From the NCBI RefSeq assembly GCF_005938625.1, contig NZ_VCNJ01000014.1:62001-126000 (forward strand): a stretch of 64,000 nucleotides of DNA, read 5' to 3'. Below, piece by piece: positions 53,889-63,973 of the stretch. The DNA comes from Pseudomonas fluorescens (lineage in GTDB: Bacteria; Pseudomonadota; Gammaproteobacteria; Pseudomonadales; Pseudomonadaceae). The notes under the pieces were generated by a model. That model did not search any database, was not told where the DNA came from, and saw only the letters and a program-made list of their open reading frames with translations. How positions within the stretch are numbered: position 1 is the first letter of the stretch; every line of letters starts with the position of its first letter. Both the position numbers and the translations under genes were made by a program.

Positions 53889-53894
53889 TATAAT
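53889..53894 (+). promoter_or_regulatory. -10 box candidate for mtnA
   Basis: TATAAT lies 34 bases before the mtnA ATG at 53928. No good -35 box is seen at 16-18 bases; GAGCGT at the 17-base position is poor. It supports a short leader and the start at 53928. Confidence 0.5.
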
Positions 53895-53927
53895 CGGCGG
53901 CTTTTGTTCATGAGTGCGGGGTGTGGG

Positions 53928-55004
53928 ATGCGCGATCGACTGTTGGCTGCGGAGAAAGTGAAGGCCATCGATTGGCGAGACGGCGCGCTGCACCTGCTGG
54001 ATCAGCGTATTTTGCCGTTCGAGGAAACGTGGATTGCCTACACCAGCGCCGCCGGCGTGGCTGAGGCGATTCGCTCGATGGTGGTGCGCGGCGCGCCGGC
54101 CATTGGCATCAGTGCGGCGTATGGCATCGTCCTCGCGGCGCGTGCGCGGATCGCTGAGGGCGGCGACTGGTATGCGGCGCTGGAAGAGGATTTCGCCTTG
54201 CTGGCGGATTCTCGTCCGACCGCGGTCAATCTGTTCTGGGCCTTGGGTCGCATGCACGATCGCCTTGATCGCTTGAAAGAAAACGCCGATCCGCTGGCGG
54301 CGTTGGAAGCCGAAGCCATCGCCATTCATGAAAGCGATCGCGAAGCCAACCTGACCATGGCGCAGTTGGGCGTTGATCTGATCCGCAAACATCAGGGCAA
54401 TGCCCAGGCGATTCTCACTCACTGCAATACTGGCGCGCTGGCCACCGGCGGCTTTGGTACGGCGCTGGGAGTGATTCGTGCGGCTTATCTGGAAGGCATG
54501 GTAGAGCGCGTTTACGCCGATGAAACCCGCCCGTGGCTGCAAGGCTCGCGTTTGACTGCGTGGGAACTGGCCAACGAAGGCATCCCGGTAACGTTGAATG
54601 CCGACTCAGCTGCCGCGCACATCATGAAAACCAAGGGTGTGACCTGGGTGATCGTCGGCGCTGACCGCATCACCGCCAATGGTGACGTGGCGAACAAGAT
54701 CGGCACCTATCAACTGGCGGTCAACGCCATGCACCACGGTGTGCGCTTCATGGTCGTGGCGCCGAGTTCGACCATCGACATGAATCTGGCCAGCGGTGAC
54801 GACATCCCGATCGAAGAGCGTGACGGCGCCGAGCTGCTCGAAGTCGGCGGCAAGCGCGTCGGTGCCGATGTTGAAGCGTTCAACCCGGTGTTTGACGTGA
54901 CTCCGGCTGATCTGATCGATGCGATCGTCACCGAGAAGGGCATCGTCGAACGCCCGGACACCGCGAAAATGGCCCAGTTGATGTGCCGCAAACGCCTGCA
55001 TTGA
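53928..55004 (+). CDS. mtnA: S-methyl-5-thioribose-1-phosphate isomerase
   Basis: A 358-residue isomerase that converts methylthioribose 1-phosphate to methylthioribulose 1-phosphate in methionine salvage. [16 protein letters not shown], the catalytic cysteine in [13 protein letters not shown] and the aspartate in [20 protein letters not shown] are present. Of several in-frame starts, 53928 ([16 protein letters not shown]) fits the family and the -10 box. The divergent amidohydrolase supplies a different entry into the same pathway. Confidence 0.95.
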   Translation: MRDRLLAAEKVKAIDWRDGALHLLDQRILPFEETWIAYTSAAGVAEAIRSMVVRGAPAIGISAAYGIVLAARARIAEGGDWYAALEEDFALLADSRPTAVNLFWALGRMHDRLDRLKENADPLAALEAEAIAIHESDREANLTMAQLGVDLIRKHQGNAQAILTHCNTGALATGGFGTALGVIRAAYLEGMVERVYADETRPWLQGSRLTAWELANEGIPVTLNADSAAAHIMKTKGVTWVIVGADRITANGDVANKIGTYQLAVNAMHHGVRFMVVAPSSTIDMNLASGDDIPIEERDGAELLEVGGKRVGADVEAFNPVFDVTPADLIDAIVTEKGIVERPDTAKMAQLMCRKRLH

Positions 55005-55427
55005 TTGGCTTGAGTCCCGCGTCGACCTCTTCGCGAGCAAGCTCGCTCCCACAGGTTTTGTGATCACCACAGAACCCTGTGGGAGCGAGCTTGCTCGCGA
55101 AGGGGTCTTAAAAGTCAATAAACATCCCCAAACCAAGCCTCAATTCTGCATTCAAACAAGCTCTGAGCCTCTCTCGTCCCCGTTAAGCCTGTCACCGGTC
55201 AACTAACTATGCTCCATGCGCATCAGGGGGATAGGTGCGTGGCGGCTCTTGTGATAACATCCGGCGTTTTCCGAGGCAGCTCCACGGAGCTGTCTTTACT
55301 GCGCAAATCCGCGATTCAATGTTGATTTGTCGTAAGTCGGCGCATGGCACTCGGCCTGCCCCGACGAGCTTCGTTGCTCCCACATGGATATGACGAAGTT
55401 TCACCAGAAAAAGGAATCAGGCTTCTC
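55005..55427. other. gap between mtnA and gyrA
   Basis: These 423 bases hold a REP doublet (55026-55105) and the gyrA leader. The part at 55240-55300 (GTGATAACATCCGGCG) may contain the gyrA promoter but I cannot place a clear -35. A fragment at about 55355-55385 (CGAGCTTCGTTGCTCCCACA) resembles half a REP arm. No gene is supported here. Confidence 0.55.
55026..55105. repeat. REP doublet (GGGAGCGAGC type)
   Basis: CTCTTCGCGAGCAAGCTCGC and its inverse around a loop of about 25 bases, just after mtnA. Confidence 0.92.
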
Positions 55428-58202
55428 ATGGGCGAACTGGCCAAAGAAATCCTCCCGGTCAATATCGAAGACGAGCTGAAACAGTCCTACCTCGACTACG
55501 CGATGAGCGTGATCGTCGGCCGTGCACTGCCGGATGCGCGCGATGGCCTCAAGCCCGTGCACCGTCGCGTACTGTTCGCGATGAGCGAGCTGGGCAACGA
55601 CTTCAACAAGCCGTACAAGAAATCTGCCCGTGTTGTCGGCGACGTGATCGGTAAGTATCACCCGCACGGTGACACTGCCGTGTACGACACCATCGTTCGT
55701 ATGGCTCAGCCTTTCTCCCTGCGCTACCTGCTGGTAGACGGTCAGGGCAACTTCGGTTCGGTCGACGGCGACAACGCTGCTGCGATGCGATACACCGAAG
55801 TGCGCATGACCAAGCTGGCGCACGAGTTGCTGGCTGACCTGCATAAAGAAACCGTGGACTGGGTGCCGAACTACGACGGCACCGAAATGATCCCGGCGGT
55901 CATGCCGACCCGTATCCCCAACCTGCTGGTCAACGGCTCCAGCGGTATCGCCGTGGGCATGGCGACCAACATTCCGCCGCACAACCTCGGTGAAGTCATC
56001 GACGGTTGCCTGGCGCTCATCGACAACCCTGAGCTGACCGTCGATGAACTGATGCAATACATCCCCGGTCCGGACTTCCCGACCGCCGCGATCATCAATG
56101 GTCGCGCCGGCATCATCGAAGCCTACCGCACCGGTCGCGGGCGTATTTACATGCGCGCTCGTTCGATCATCGAAGACATCGACAAGGTCGGTGGTCGTCA
56201 GCAGATCGTCATCACCGAACTGCCGTACCAGCTGAACAAGGCGCGTCTGATCGAGAAGATCGCCGAGCTGGTCAAAGAGAAGAAGCTCGAAGGCATCACC
56301 GAGCTGCGCGACGAGTCCGACAAGGACGGTATGCGCGTCGTGATCGAACTGCGTCGCGGCGAAGTGCCTGAGGTGATCCTCAACAACCTCTACGCCCAGA
56401 CCCAGCTGCAATCGGTATTCGGCATCAACATCGTTGCGCTGATCGACGGCCGCCCACGCATCCTGAACCTCAAGGATTTGCTGGAAGCCTTCGTCCGTCA
56501 CCGTCGCGAAGTGGTTACCCGTCGCACCGTGTTCGAACTGCGCAAGGCGCGCGAGCGTGGTCACATCCTCGAAGGTCAGGCCGTTGCCCTGTCGAACATC
56601 GACCCGGTTATCGCCCTGATCAAGGCCTCGCCGACCCCTTCGGAAGCGAAAGAAGCGCTGATCAGCACGCCGTGGGAGTCCTCGGCCGTGGTCGCGATGG
56701 TTGAACGTGCCGGTGCCGATTCGTGCCGTCCGGAAAACCTCGATCCGCAATACGGTCTGCGCGAGGGCAAGTACTTCCTGTCGCCAGAACAGGCGCAAGC
56801 CATTCTGGAACTGCGTCTGCACCGTCTGACCGGTCTGGAACACGAAAAACTGCTGGCCGAGTATCAAGAGATCCTCAACCAGATCGGCGAGCTGATCCGC
56901 ATCCTCAACAGCGCTGTGCGCCTGATGGAAGTGATTCGCGAAGAGCTGGAAGTGATCCGCGCCGAATACGGCGACGTGCGCCGCACCGAAATTCTCGATG
57001 CCCGTCTCGACCTGACCCTGGGTGACATGATCCCGGAAGAAGAGCGCGTCGTGACCATTTCCCACGGTGGCTACGCCAAGACCCAGCCATTGGCTGCGTA
57101 CCAGGCTCAGCGTCGTGGCGGTAAAGGTAAATCGGCCACTGGCGTCAAGGATGAGGACTACATCGCTCACTTGCTGGTTGCCAACAGCCACACCACGCTG
57201 CTGCTGTTCTCCAGCAAGGGCAAGGTGTACTGGCTCAAGACCTACGAGATTCCGGAAGCGTCCCGCGCCGCCCGTGGTCGTCCGCTGGTCAACCTCTTGC
57301 CGTTGAGCGAGGGCGAATACATCACCACCATGCTGCCGGTCGATCTCGAAGCCATGAAGCGTCAGGCTGATGAAGAAGAAGCCGAAGGCGCCGAGGCTGA
57401 TGTAGAAGAGATCGAAAACAGCAACGAGACCGATGAAGAGCGTCGTGCTCGCATCAAGGCTGCCGACCGCAAGAAGGCGCCGTTCATCTTCATGTCGACC
57501 GCCAACGGTACCGTGAAGAAGACCCCGCTGGTGGCGTTCAGCCGTCAGCGCAGCGTCGGCCTGATCGCGCTGGAACTGGACGAGGGTGACATCCTGATCT
57601 CCGCTGCCATCACTGATGGCGAGCAGGAAATCATGCTGTTCTCCGACGGCGGCAAAGTGACTCGCTTCAAGGAATCCGAAGTTCGCGCCATGGGCCGTAC
57701 TGCCCGCGGTGTGCGTGGTATGCGTCTGCCGGAAGGGCAGAAGCTGATCTCCATGCTGATTCCGGAAGAAGGCAGCGAGATCCTCACCGCTTCCGAGCGC
57801 GGCTACGGCAAGCGCACGGCGATCACCGAGTTCCCTGAATACAAGCGTGGCGGTCAGGGCGTGATCGCCATGGTCAGCAACGAGCGTAACGGCCGTCTGG
57901 TCGGTGCGGTTCAGGTGCAGGACGGTGAAGAGATCATGCTGATCTCCGATCAGGGCACCCTGGTGCGAACCCGTGTCGACGAAGTGTCGAGCCTGGGCCG
58001 TAACACTCAGGGCGTGACGCTGATCAAGCTGGCCAAGGATGAAACCCTGGTCGGGCTGGAGCGGGTTCAGGAGCCTTCGGAAGTAGAAGGTGAAGAGCTT
58101 GAGGGTGAAGAGGGCGAGGAATTCGAAGGCAGCGTCGTGATCGACGATGCTGGCGAAGACCAGCAACTCGACGCCGCAGCAGACGAAGAACCGCAAGAAT
58201 AA
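55428..58202 (+). CDS. gyrA: DNA gyrase subunit A
   Basis: A 924-residue GyrA, the breakage-reunion subunit of gyrase. The active-site tyrosine is Tyr122 in AMRYTEVRM. The quinolone-resistance region reads [13 protein letters not shown] with Thr83 and Asp87, the susceptible residues for Pseudomonas. The GyrA box QRRGGKG lies in the C-terminal beta-pinwheel, followed by an acidic insert rich in Glu ([16 protein letters not shown]) and an acidic tail. The start at 55428 ([20 protein letters not shown]) is the family start. A terminator follows, before serC. Confidence 0.98.
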   Translation: MGELAKEILPVNIEDELKQSYLDYAMSVIVGRALPDARDGLKPVHRRVLFAMSELGNDFNKPYKKSARVVGDVIGKYHPHGDTAVYDTIVRMAQPFSLRYLLVDGQGNFGSVDGDNAAAMRYTEVRMTKLAHELLADLHKETVDWVPNYDGTEMIPAVMPTRIPNLLVNGSSGIAVGMATNIPPHNLGEVIDGCLALIDNPELTVDELMQYIPGPDFPTAAIINGRAGIIEAYRTGRGRIYMRARSIIEDIDKVGGRQQIVITELPYQLNKARLIEKIAELVKEKKLEGITELRDESDKDGMRVVIELRRGEVPEVILNNLYAQTQLQSVFGINIVALIDGRPRILNLKDLLEAFVRHRREVVTRRTVFELRKARERGHILEGQAVALSNIDPVIALIKASPTPSEAKEALISTPWESSAVVAMVERAGADSCRPENLDPQYGLREGKYFLSPEQAQAILELRLHRLTGLEHEKLLAEYQEILNQIGELIRILNSAVRLMEVIREELEVIRAEYGDVRRTEILDARLDLTLGDMIPEEERVVTISHGGYAKTQPLAAYQAQRRGGKGKSATGVKDEDYIAHLLVANSHTTLLLFSSKGKVYWLKTYEIPEASRAARGRPLVNLLPLSEGEYITTMLPVDLEAMKRQADEEEAEGAEADVEEIENSNETDEERRARIKAADRKKAPFIFMSTANGTVKKTPLVAFSRQRSVGLIALELDEGDILISAAITDGEQEIMLFSDGGKVTRFKESEVRAMGRTARGVRGMRLPEGQKLISMLIPEEGSEILTASERGYGKRTAITEFPEYKRGGQGVIAMVSNERNGRLVGAVQVQDGEEIMLISDQGTLVRTRVDEVSSLGRNTQGVTLIKLAKDETLVGLERVQEPSEVEGEELEGEEGEEFEGSVVIDDAGEDQQLDAAADEEPQE

Positions 58203-58212
58203 GCGGACAAAC

Positions 58213-58247
58213 GAGGGGGCGGATGAGAATTCGCCCCCTTGTTATTT
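58213..58247 (+). terminator. rho-independent terminator after gyrA
   Basis: AGGGGGCGgatgagaatTCGCCCCCT hairpin followed by TGTTATTT, about 12 bases after the gyrA stop. The T tract is interrupted, so it may be leaky. Confidence 0.7.
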
Positions 58248-58278
58248 GTCCTGTTTGAAAATTTGCGACACTGCACAG

Positions 58279-58381
58279 GATCGTTCCCACGCTTTGCGTG
58301 GGAATGCCGCTCGGGACGCTCCGCGTCCCATGACGCAGAGCGTCATCCGATGCATTCCCACGCAGAGCGTGGGAACGATCA
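58279..58381. repeat. composite GTTCCCACGC hairpin repeat
   Basis: The outer arms GATCGTTCCCACGCTTTGCG and its near inverse enclose two further hairpins (CGGGACGCTCCGCGTCCCA and TGACGCAGAGCGTCA), each arm itself palindromic (TCCCACGC-ttt-GCGTGGGA). The four-hairpin arrangement lies in the 230-bp gap between gyrA and serC. It is a recurrent repeat type in pseudomonads, but this is the only copy in the window. Confidence 0.75.
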
Positions 58382-58431
58382 TCCGCAGACCAATAGATTT
58401 AAGTGACCACCAAATCAGAGCGAGATTGGAT

Positions 58432-59517
58432 GTGAGCAAGCGAGCCTATAACTTCTGCGCCGGTCCTGCGGCGCTTCCTGAAGCTGTCCTGCAGCGCGCC
58501 CAGGGTGAACTCCTTGATTGGCACGGCAAGGGTCTGTCGGTCATGGAAATGAGCCATCGCAGCGATGAGTTCGTGTCCATTGCCACCCAGGCCGAGCAGG
58601 ATCTGCGTGACCTGCTGAATATCCCGTCGAACTACAAAGTGCTGTTTCTGCAAGGTGGCGCCAGCCAGCAATTCGCGCAGATCCCACTGAACCTGCTGCC
58701 TGAAGGCGGCTCTGCCGACTATATCGATACCGGTATCTGGTCGCAGAAAGCCATCGAAGAAGCCTCGCGCTACGGTCACGTCAATGTTGCCGCCACCGCC
58801 AAGCCTTACGACTATTTCGCCATCCCGGGCCAGAACGAGTGGAACCTGTCGAAAGACGCCGCTTACGTTCACTATGCGCCGAACGAAACCATCGGCGGTC
58901 TGGAATTCCAGTGGATCCCGGAAACCGGCGACGTGCCTCTGGTAGCTGACATGTCTTCGGACATTCTGTCGCGTCCAGTCGACATCTCGCATTTCGGCAT
59001 GATCTACGCCGGCGCGCAGAAGAACATCGGCCCTAGCGGTATCGTCGTCAACATCATTCGGGAAGACTTGCTGGGCAAGGCTCGTTCGCTGTGCCCGACC
59101 ATGCTCGACTACAAAGTCGCAGCCGATAACGGCTCGATGTACAACACCCCGCCGACGTTGGCCTGGTACTTGTCCGGTCTGGTGTTCCAGTGGCTGAAAG
59201 AGCAGGGCGGCGTTGAAGCCATCGCCAGGCTCAATGACGTCAAACAGCGCACGTTGTATGACTTCATCGACGCCAGCGGCCTCTACAGCAACCCGATCAA
59301 TAAGTCGGACCGCTCGTGGATGAACGTGCCGTTCCGTCTGGCTGACGATCGTCTGGACAAGCCTTTCCTCGTCGGTGCCGAAGAGCGCGGCTTGCTCAAC
59401 CTCAAGGGCCATCGCTCCGTGGGCGGCATGCGCGCCTCCATCTACAACGCCGTCGACATCACCGCGGTTAACGCGCTGGTGGCGTACATGGCTGAATTCG
59501 AGAAGGAACACGGCTGA
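58432..59517 (+). CDS. serC: phosphoserine aminotransferase
   Basis: A 361-residue PLP enzyme of serine and pyridoxal synthesis. It starts with GTG at 58432 (SKRAYNFCAGPAALPEAVLQ), and the PLP lysine is in YAGAQKNIGPSGIVVN. Other motifs are FLQGGASQQFAQIPLNLL and the end GGMRASIYNAVDI. The frame is open 95 codons upstream through the repeat, but the family starts here. It overlaps pheA by one base (TGATG), so it heads the serC-pheA-hisC-tyrA/aroA-cmk supraoperon. Confidence 0.96.
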   Translation: MSKRAYNFCAGPAALPEAVLQRAQGELLDWHGKGLSVMEMSHRSDEFVSIATQAEQDLRDLLNIPSNYKVLFLQGGASQQFAQIPLNLLPEGGSADYIDTGIWSQKAIEEASRYGHVNVAATAKPYDYFAIPGQNEWNLSKDAAYVHYAPNETIGGLEFQWIPETGDVPLVADMSSDILSRPVDISHFGMIYAGAQKNIGPSGIVVNIIREDLLGKARSLCPTMLDYKVAADNGSMYNTPPTLAWYLSGLVFQWLKEQGGVEAIARLNDVKQRTLYDFIDASGLYSNPINKSDRSWMNVPFRLADDRLDKPFLVGAEERGLLNLKGHRSVGGMRASIYNAVDITAVNALVAYMAEFEKEHG

Positions 59518-60611
59518 TGTCCGAGCAAGAACTCAAGGCACTGCGCGTTCGCATTGACGCTCTGGACACCAAAGTCATGGAGCTGATCAGTGAGCGTGCG
59601 CGTTGCGCCCAGGAAGTCGCGCGAGTAAAGATGGCCTCGCTGGCCGAAGGCGAAGTGCCGGTGTTCTATCGTCCTGAGCGCGAAGCTCAGGTGCTCAAGC
59701 GTGTGATGGAGCGCAATCAGGGGCCGCTGGGCAACGAAGAGATGGCGCGGTTGTTCCGCGAAATCATGTCGTCGTGCCTGGCGCTGGAGCAGCCGCTGAA
59801 AGTGGCTTACCTCGGCCCTGAAGGCACCTTCACCCAAGCCGCAGCCATGAAACACTTCGGCCACGCCGTCATCAGCAAGCCGATGGCAGCTATCGACGAA
59901 GTGTTCCGTGAAGTGGCGGCCGGTGCGGTAAATTTTGGCGTGGTGCCGGTGGAAAACTCCACCGAAGGCGCGGTCAATCACACGCTGGACAGCTTCCTCG
60001 AACACGACATGGTGATCTGTGGCGAAGTCGAGTTGCGCATTCACCATCACCTGTTGGTCGGTGAAAACACCAAGACCGACAGCATCAGCCGCATCTATTC
60101 CCATGCGCAGTCGCTGGCTCAGTGCCGCAAGTGGCTGGACGCGCATTACCCGAATGTCGAGCGCGTGGCGGTGTCGAGCAATGCCGAAGCGGCCAAACGG
60201 GTTAAAGGTGAGTGGAATTCGGCGGCGATTGCCGGCGACATGGCGGCAGGGCTGTATGGCCTGACCCGTCTGGCCGAGAAGATCGAAGACCGTCCCGACA
60301 ACTCGACGCGCTTCCTGATGATCGGTAACCAGGAAGTGCCGCCGACCGGCGACGACAAGACTTCGATCATCGTGTCGATGAGCAACAAACCCGGCGCGTT
60401 GCACGAGTTGCTGGTGCCGTTCCACGACAACGGGATCGACCTGACCCGTATCGAAACCCGTCCGTCGCGCAGCGGCAAATGGACGTATGTGTTCTTCATC
60501 GACTTCGTCGGCCATCACCGTGATCCGTTGATCAAAGGTGTATTGGAAAAGATCAGTCAGGAAGCAGTAGCACTCAAAGTGCTGGGTTCCTACCCGAAAG
60601 CAGTTCTCTAA
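59517..60611 (+). CDS. pheA: chorismate mutase/prephenate dehydratase (P-protein)
   Basis: A 364-residue bifunctional enzyme that converts chorismate to phenylpyruvate. Domains are chorismate mutase about 1-90 (LRVRIDALDTKVMELISERA), prephenate dehydratase about 93-270 (VAYLGPEGTFTQAAAMKHFG, NSTEGAVNHTLDSF, GTRFLMIG-like STRFLMIGNQ) and a C-terminal ACT domain (SMSNKPGALHELLVPF, ESRPS-like ETRPSRSGKWTYVF), which gives feedback inhibition by phenylalanine. Its ATG overlaps the serC stop, and hisC follows at 13 bp. Confidence 0.97.
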   Translation: MSEQELKALRVRIDALDTKVMELISERARCAQEVARVKMASLAEGEVPVFYRPEREAQVLKRVMERNQGPLGNEEMARLFREIMSSCLALEQPLKVAYLGPEGTFTQAAAMKHFGHAVISKPMAAIDEVFREVAAGAVNFGVVPVENSTEGAVNHTLDSFLEHDMVICGEVELRIHHHLLVGENTKTDSISRIYSHAQSLAQCRKWLDAHYPNVERVAVSSNAEAAKRVKGEWNSAAIAGDMAAGLYGLTRLAEKIEDRPDNSTRFLMIGNQEVPPTGDDKTSIIVSMSNKPGALHELLVPFHDNGIDLTRIETRPSRSGKWTYVFFIDFVGHHRDPLIKGVLEKISQEAVALKVLGSYPKAVL

Positions 60612-60624
60612 GGGGCGGTAGCAA

Positions 60625-61737
60625 ATGAGTGGCAACTTCCTCGCTCTGGCACAGCCGGGCGTGCAACAACTTTCGCCGTACGTTCCGGGCAAGCCTGTGG
60701 ACGAACTGGCGCGCGAGCTGGATCTGGATCCGGCAAAAATCGTCAAACTGGCGAGCAACGAAAACCCGCTGGGCGCCAGTCCGAAAGCCTTGGCGGCGAT
60801 CCGCGAAGAGCTGGCCGAGCTGACCCGTTATCCGGACGGCAACGGTTTCGCCCTGAAATCCCTGCTGGCCGAGCAATGCCGTGTCGAACTGAACCAGGTT
60901 ACCTTGGGCAACGGCTCCAACGACATTCTTGAGCTGGTCGCGCGAGCCTATCTGGCGCCGGGCTTGAATGCGGTGTTCAGTGAGCACGCGTTTGCGGTGT
61001 ATCCGATTGCCACTCAGGCGGTCGGCGCACAAGCCAAAGTGGTACCGGCCAAGGATTGGGGGCATGACCTGCCTGCGATGCTTGCGGCCATCGATGCCAA
61101 TACCCGTGTCGTATTTATCGCCAACCCGAACAACCCGACCGGCACCTGGTTCGGCGCTGAAGCGCTGGACGAGTTCCTGCAGGATGTTCCGGAGCACGTG
61201 CTGGTGGTATTGGACGAGGCGTACATCGAGTACGCCGAAGGCAGTGATCTGCCGGACGGTCTGGATTTCCTCGCGGCGTATCCGAACCTGCTGGTTTCGC
61301 GCACCTTCTCCAAGGCCTATGGCCTCGCGGCATTGCGCGTCGGCTACGGCCTGTCGACCCCGGTTGTTGCTGATGTGCTGAACCGTGTTCGCCAGCCATT
61401 CAACGTCAACAGCCTCGCCCTGGCGGCAGCCTGTGCAGCGTTGAAAGACGAAGAGTATCTGGCGCAAAGCCGTCAGCTAAACGAGTCGGGCATGCAACAG
61501 TTACAAGCCGGTTTTCGTGAGCTGGGCCTGAGCTGGATCGAATCCAAAGGCAATTTCATCTGCGTCGATCTCGCTCAAGTCGCGGCCCCGGTGTTCCAGG
61601 GCTTGCTGCGCGAAGGTGTGATCGTGCGTCCAGTTGCCAATTACGGTATGCCGAACCACCTGCGGGTGACCATCGGTCTGCCGGCGGAAAACAGCCGTTT
61701 CCTTGAAGCGCTGCGCAAGGTTCTGGCTCGTGGGTGA
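60625..61737 (+). CDS. hisC: histidinol-phosphate aminotransferase, probable aromatic aminotransferase
   Basis: A 370-residue class I/II aminotransferase (KLASNENPLGASPKALAAI, LANPNNPTG-like FIANPNNPTGTWF, PLP lysine in VSRTFSKAYGLAALRVGYG). Its place between pheA and tyrA suggests work on aromatic keto acids as well as, or in place of, histidinol phosphate; in P. aeruginosa the gene here is hisC2. GGGGCGG precedes the ATG. The last codons overlap possible earlier starts of the next gene. Confidence 0.94.
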   Translation: MSGNFLALAQPGVQQLSPYVPGKPVDELARELDLDPAKIVKLASNENPLGASPKALAAIREELAELTRYPDGNGFALKSLLAEQCRVELNQVTLGNGSNDILELVARAYLAPGLNAVFSEHAFAVYPIATQAVGAQAKVVPAKDWGHDLPAMLAAIDANTRVVFIANPNNPTGTWFGAEALDEFLQDVPEHVLVVLDEAYIEYAEGSDLPDGLDFLAAYPNLLVSRTFSKAYGLAALRVGYGLSTPVVADVLNRVRQPFNVNSLALAAACAALKDEEYLAQSRQLNESGMQQLQAGFRELGLSWIESKGNFICVDLAQVAAPVFQGLLREGVIVRPVANYGMPNHLRVTIGLPAENSRFLEALRKVLARG

Positions 61738-61747
61738 TGTCACTGCA

Positions 61748-63973
61748 ATGCAATCTGCTGCACCTATGATCGGTCGCCTTGTGGTGGTCGGTCTGGGGTT
61801 GATCGGTGGTTCGTTTGCCAAAGGCTTGCGTGAAAGCGGTGTGTGCCGCGAAGTGGTCGGGGTCGATCTCGATCCGCAATCGCGCAAGCTGGCGGTCGAG
61901 TTGGGTGTGGTTGATCGTTGTGAAGATGACTTGGCAGCGGCTTGCCAAGGTGCTGACGTAATTCAGCTGGCGGTGCCGATTCTGGCCATGGAAAAAGTGC
62001 TCGCACGTCTGGCGAGCATGGATCTGGGGCAGGCGATTCTGACAGATGTCGGTAGTGCCAAAGGCAATGTGGTGCGCGCGGCGACCGAGGCGTTCGGCGG
62101 CATGCCGGCGCGTTTCGTGCCGGGACATCCGATCGCCGGTTCCGAGCAGAGCGGGGTAGAAGCCTCCAATGCCGAACTGTTCCGTCGTCACAAAGTGATT
62201 CTTACGCCGCTCGAGCAAACCGATCCGGCGGCGCTGGCTGTGGTCGATCGTCTGTGGCGCGAATTGGGCGCCGATGTCGAGCACATGCAGGTCGAGCGTC
62301 ACGACGAAGTGCTGGCTGCGACCAGCCATTTGCCGCACCTGTTGGCCTTTGGTCTGGTCGACTCGTTGGCCAAGCGCAATGAAAATCTTGAGATCTTCCG
62401 TTACGCTGCGGGCGGTTTCCGCGATTTCACAAGAATCGCCGGAAGCGACCCGGTGATGTGGCACGACATCTTCCTCGCCAACCGCGAGGCTGTCCTGCGC
62501 ACACTCGATACATTTCGCAGCGACCTCGACGCCTTGCGCGACGCGGTCGATGCAGGGGATGGGCACCAATTGTTGGGCGTTTTCACTCGCGCCCGGGTTG
62601 CCCGCGAGCATTTCAGTAAAATCCTGGCCCGCAGGGCCTATGTGGACGCTATGAACTCCAACGATCTGATCTTCCTGGCTCAACCTGGTGGCCGCCTGTC
62701 CGGTCGGATTCGCGTACCGGGTGACAAATCGATTTCCCACCGCTCGATCATGCTCGGTTCGCTGGCCGAAGGCGTCACTGAAGTCGAAGGCTTCCTCGAG
62801 GGCGAAGACGCTCTGGCGACCTTGCAGGCATTCCGCGACATGGGCGTGGTCATCGAAGGCCCGCATCACGGCCGCGTGACCATCCACGGTGTCGGTCTGC
62901 ACGGCCTGAAGCCGGCGCCAGGCCCCATCTATCTGGGCAACTCCGGTACCTCGATGCGTCTGTTGTCCGGCCTGTTGGCTGCGCAGAACTTCGACAGCAC
63001 GCTGACTGGCGATGCGTCGCTGTCCAAGCGCCCGATGAATCGCGTGGCCAATCCGCTGCGTGAAATGGGCGCGGTGATTGAAACCGCCGCCGAAGGTCGT
63101 CCGCCAATGACCATTCGCGGCGGTCACAAGCTCAAAGGCCTGACCTACACCATGCCGATGGCCAGTGCGCAGGTGAAGTCCTGCCTGCTGCTCGCCGGTC
63201 TGTACGCTGAAGGCAAGACCACCGTGACCGAGCCGGCTCCGACTCGCGATCACACCGAGCGCATGCTGCGTGGTTTCGGGTATCCGGTCAGCGTTGAAGG
63301 CGCTACGGCTTCGGTCGAATCTGGCGGCAAGCTGACGGCGACTCACATTGAAGTTCCGGGCGACATCTCGTCGTCAGCTTTCTTCCTCGTCGCGGCCTCG
63401 ATCGCCGAAGGTTCGGAGCTGGTGCTTGAGCACGTCGGCATCAACCCGACTCGTACCGGCGTTATCGACATCCTGCGTCTGATGGGCGCGGACATCACTC
63501 TGGAAAACCAGCGCGAAGTCGGCGGCGAGCCTGTGGCTGACCTGCGCGTGCGGGCAGCTAAACTCAAAGGTATCGAGATTCCGGAAGAGCTGGTGCCGTT
63601 GGCCATCGACGAATTCCCGGTACTGTTCGTGGCTGCGGCCTGCGCCGAAGGGCGCACCGTGCTGACCGGCGCTGAAGAGCTGCGGGTCAAGGAGTCGGAT
63701 CGTATTCAGGTGATGGCGGACGGTCTGTTGGCGCTGGGCGTGAAATGCCAGCCGACCCCGGACGGCATCATCATCGACGGCGGCCAGATCGGCGGCGGCG
63801 AAGTGCATGGTCATGGCGATCACCGTATCGCGATGGCTTTCAGTGTGGCCTCTCTGCGCGCCACCGCACCGATCCGCATCCATGATTGTGCCAACGTCGC
63901 GACGTCGTTCCCCAACTTCCTCGCACTGTGCGGGCAGGTCGGTATTCGTGTGGCACAAGAGGCTCAGTCGTGA
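61748..63973 (+). CDS. aroA: fused prephenate dehydrogenase and EPSP synthase
   Basis: A 741-residue fusion. Residues about 1-300 are TyrA (LVVVGLGLIGGSFAKGLRES, PGHPIAGSEQSGVEASN), which turns prephenate or arogenate into the tyrosine precursor. From about 302 it is AroA (LSGRIRVPGDKSISHRSIML, LGNSGTSMRLLSGLLA, GAEELRVKESDRIQ), making EPSP. The start is uncertain: ATG 61748 has GGTGA at good spacing, ATG 61766 gives 735 residues, and GTG 61730 is possible. It ends on cmk by a 4-base overlap. The fusion is known in pseudomonads. Confidence 0.95.
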   Translation: MQSAAPMIGRLVVVGLGLIGGSFAKGLRESGVCREVVGVDLDPQSRKLAVELGVVDRCEDDLAAACQGADVIQLAVPILAMEKVLARLASMDLGQAILTDVGSAKGNVVRAATEAFGGMPARFVPGHPIAGSEQSGVEASNAELFRRHKVILTPLEQTDPAALAVVDRLWRELGADVEHMQVERHDEVLAATSHLPHLLAFGLVDSLAKRNENLEIFRYAAGGFRDFTRIAGSDPVMWHDIFLANREAVLRTLDTFRSDLDALRDAVDAGDGHQLLGVFTRARVAREHFSKILARRAYVDAMNSNDLIFLAQPGGRLSGRIRVPGDKSISHRSIMLGSLAEGVTEVEGFLEGEDALATLQAFRDMGVVIEGPHHGRVTIHGVGLHGLKPAPGPIYLGNSGTSMRLLSGLLAAQNFDSTLTGDASLSKRPMNRVANPLREMGAVIETAAEGRPPMTIRGGHKLKGLTYTMPMASAQVKSCLLLAGLYAEGKTTVTEPAPTRDHTERMLRGFGYPVSVEGATASVESGGKLTATHIEVPGDISSSAFFLVAASIAEGSELVLEHVGINPTRTGVIDILRLMGADITLENQREVGGEPVADLRVRAAKLKGIEIPEELVPLAIDEFPVLFVAAACAEGRTVLTGAEELRVKESDRIQVMADGLLALGVKCQPTPDGIIIDGGQIGGGEVHGHGDHRIAMAFSVASLRATAPIRIHDCANVATSFPNFLALCGQVGIRVAQEAQS

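Noticed and set aside
55428..55700. Quinolone-resistance mutation in gyrA
   Set aside because: Thr83 and Asp87 are the usual susceptible residues of Pseudomonas GyrA; Thr at 83 is not a mutation in this genus.
55401..58196. 931-codon open frame opposite gyrA
   Set aside because: It is fully antisense to gyrA, with Asp/His/Val-rich composition typical of shadow frames.
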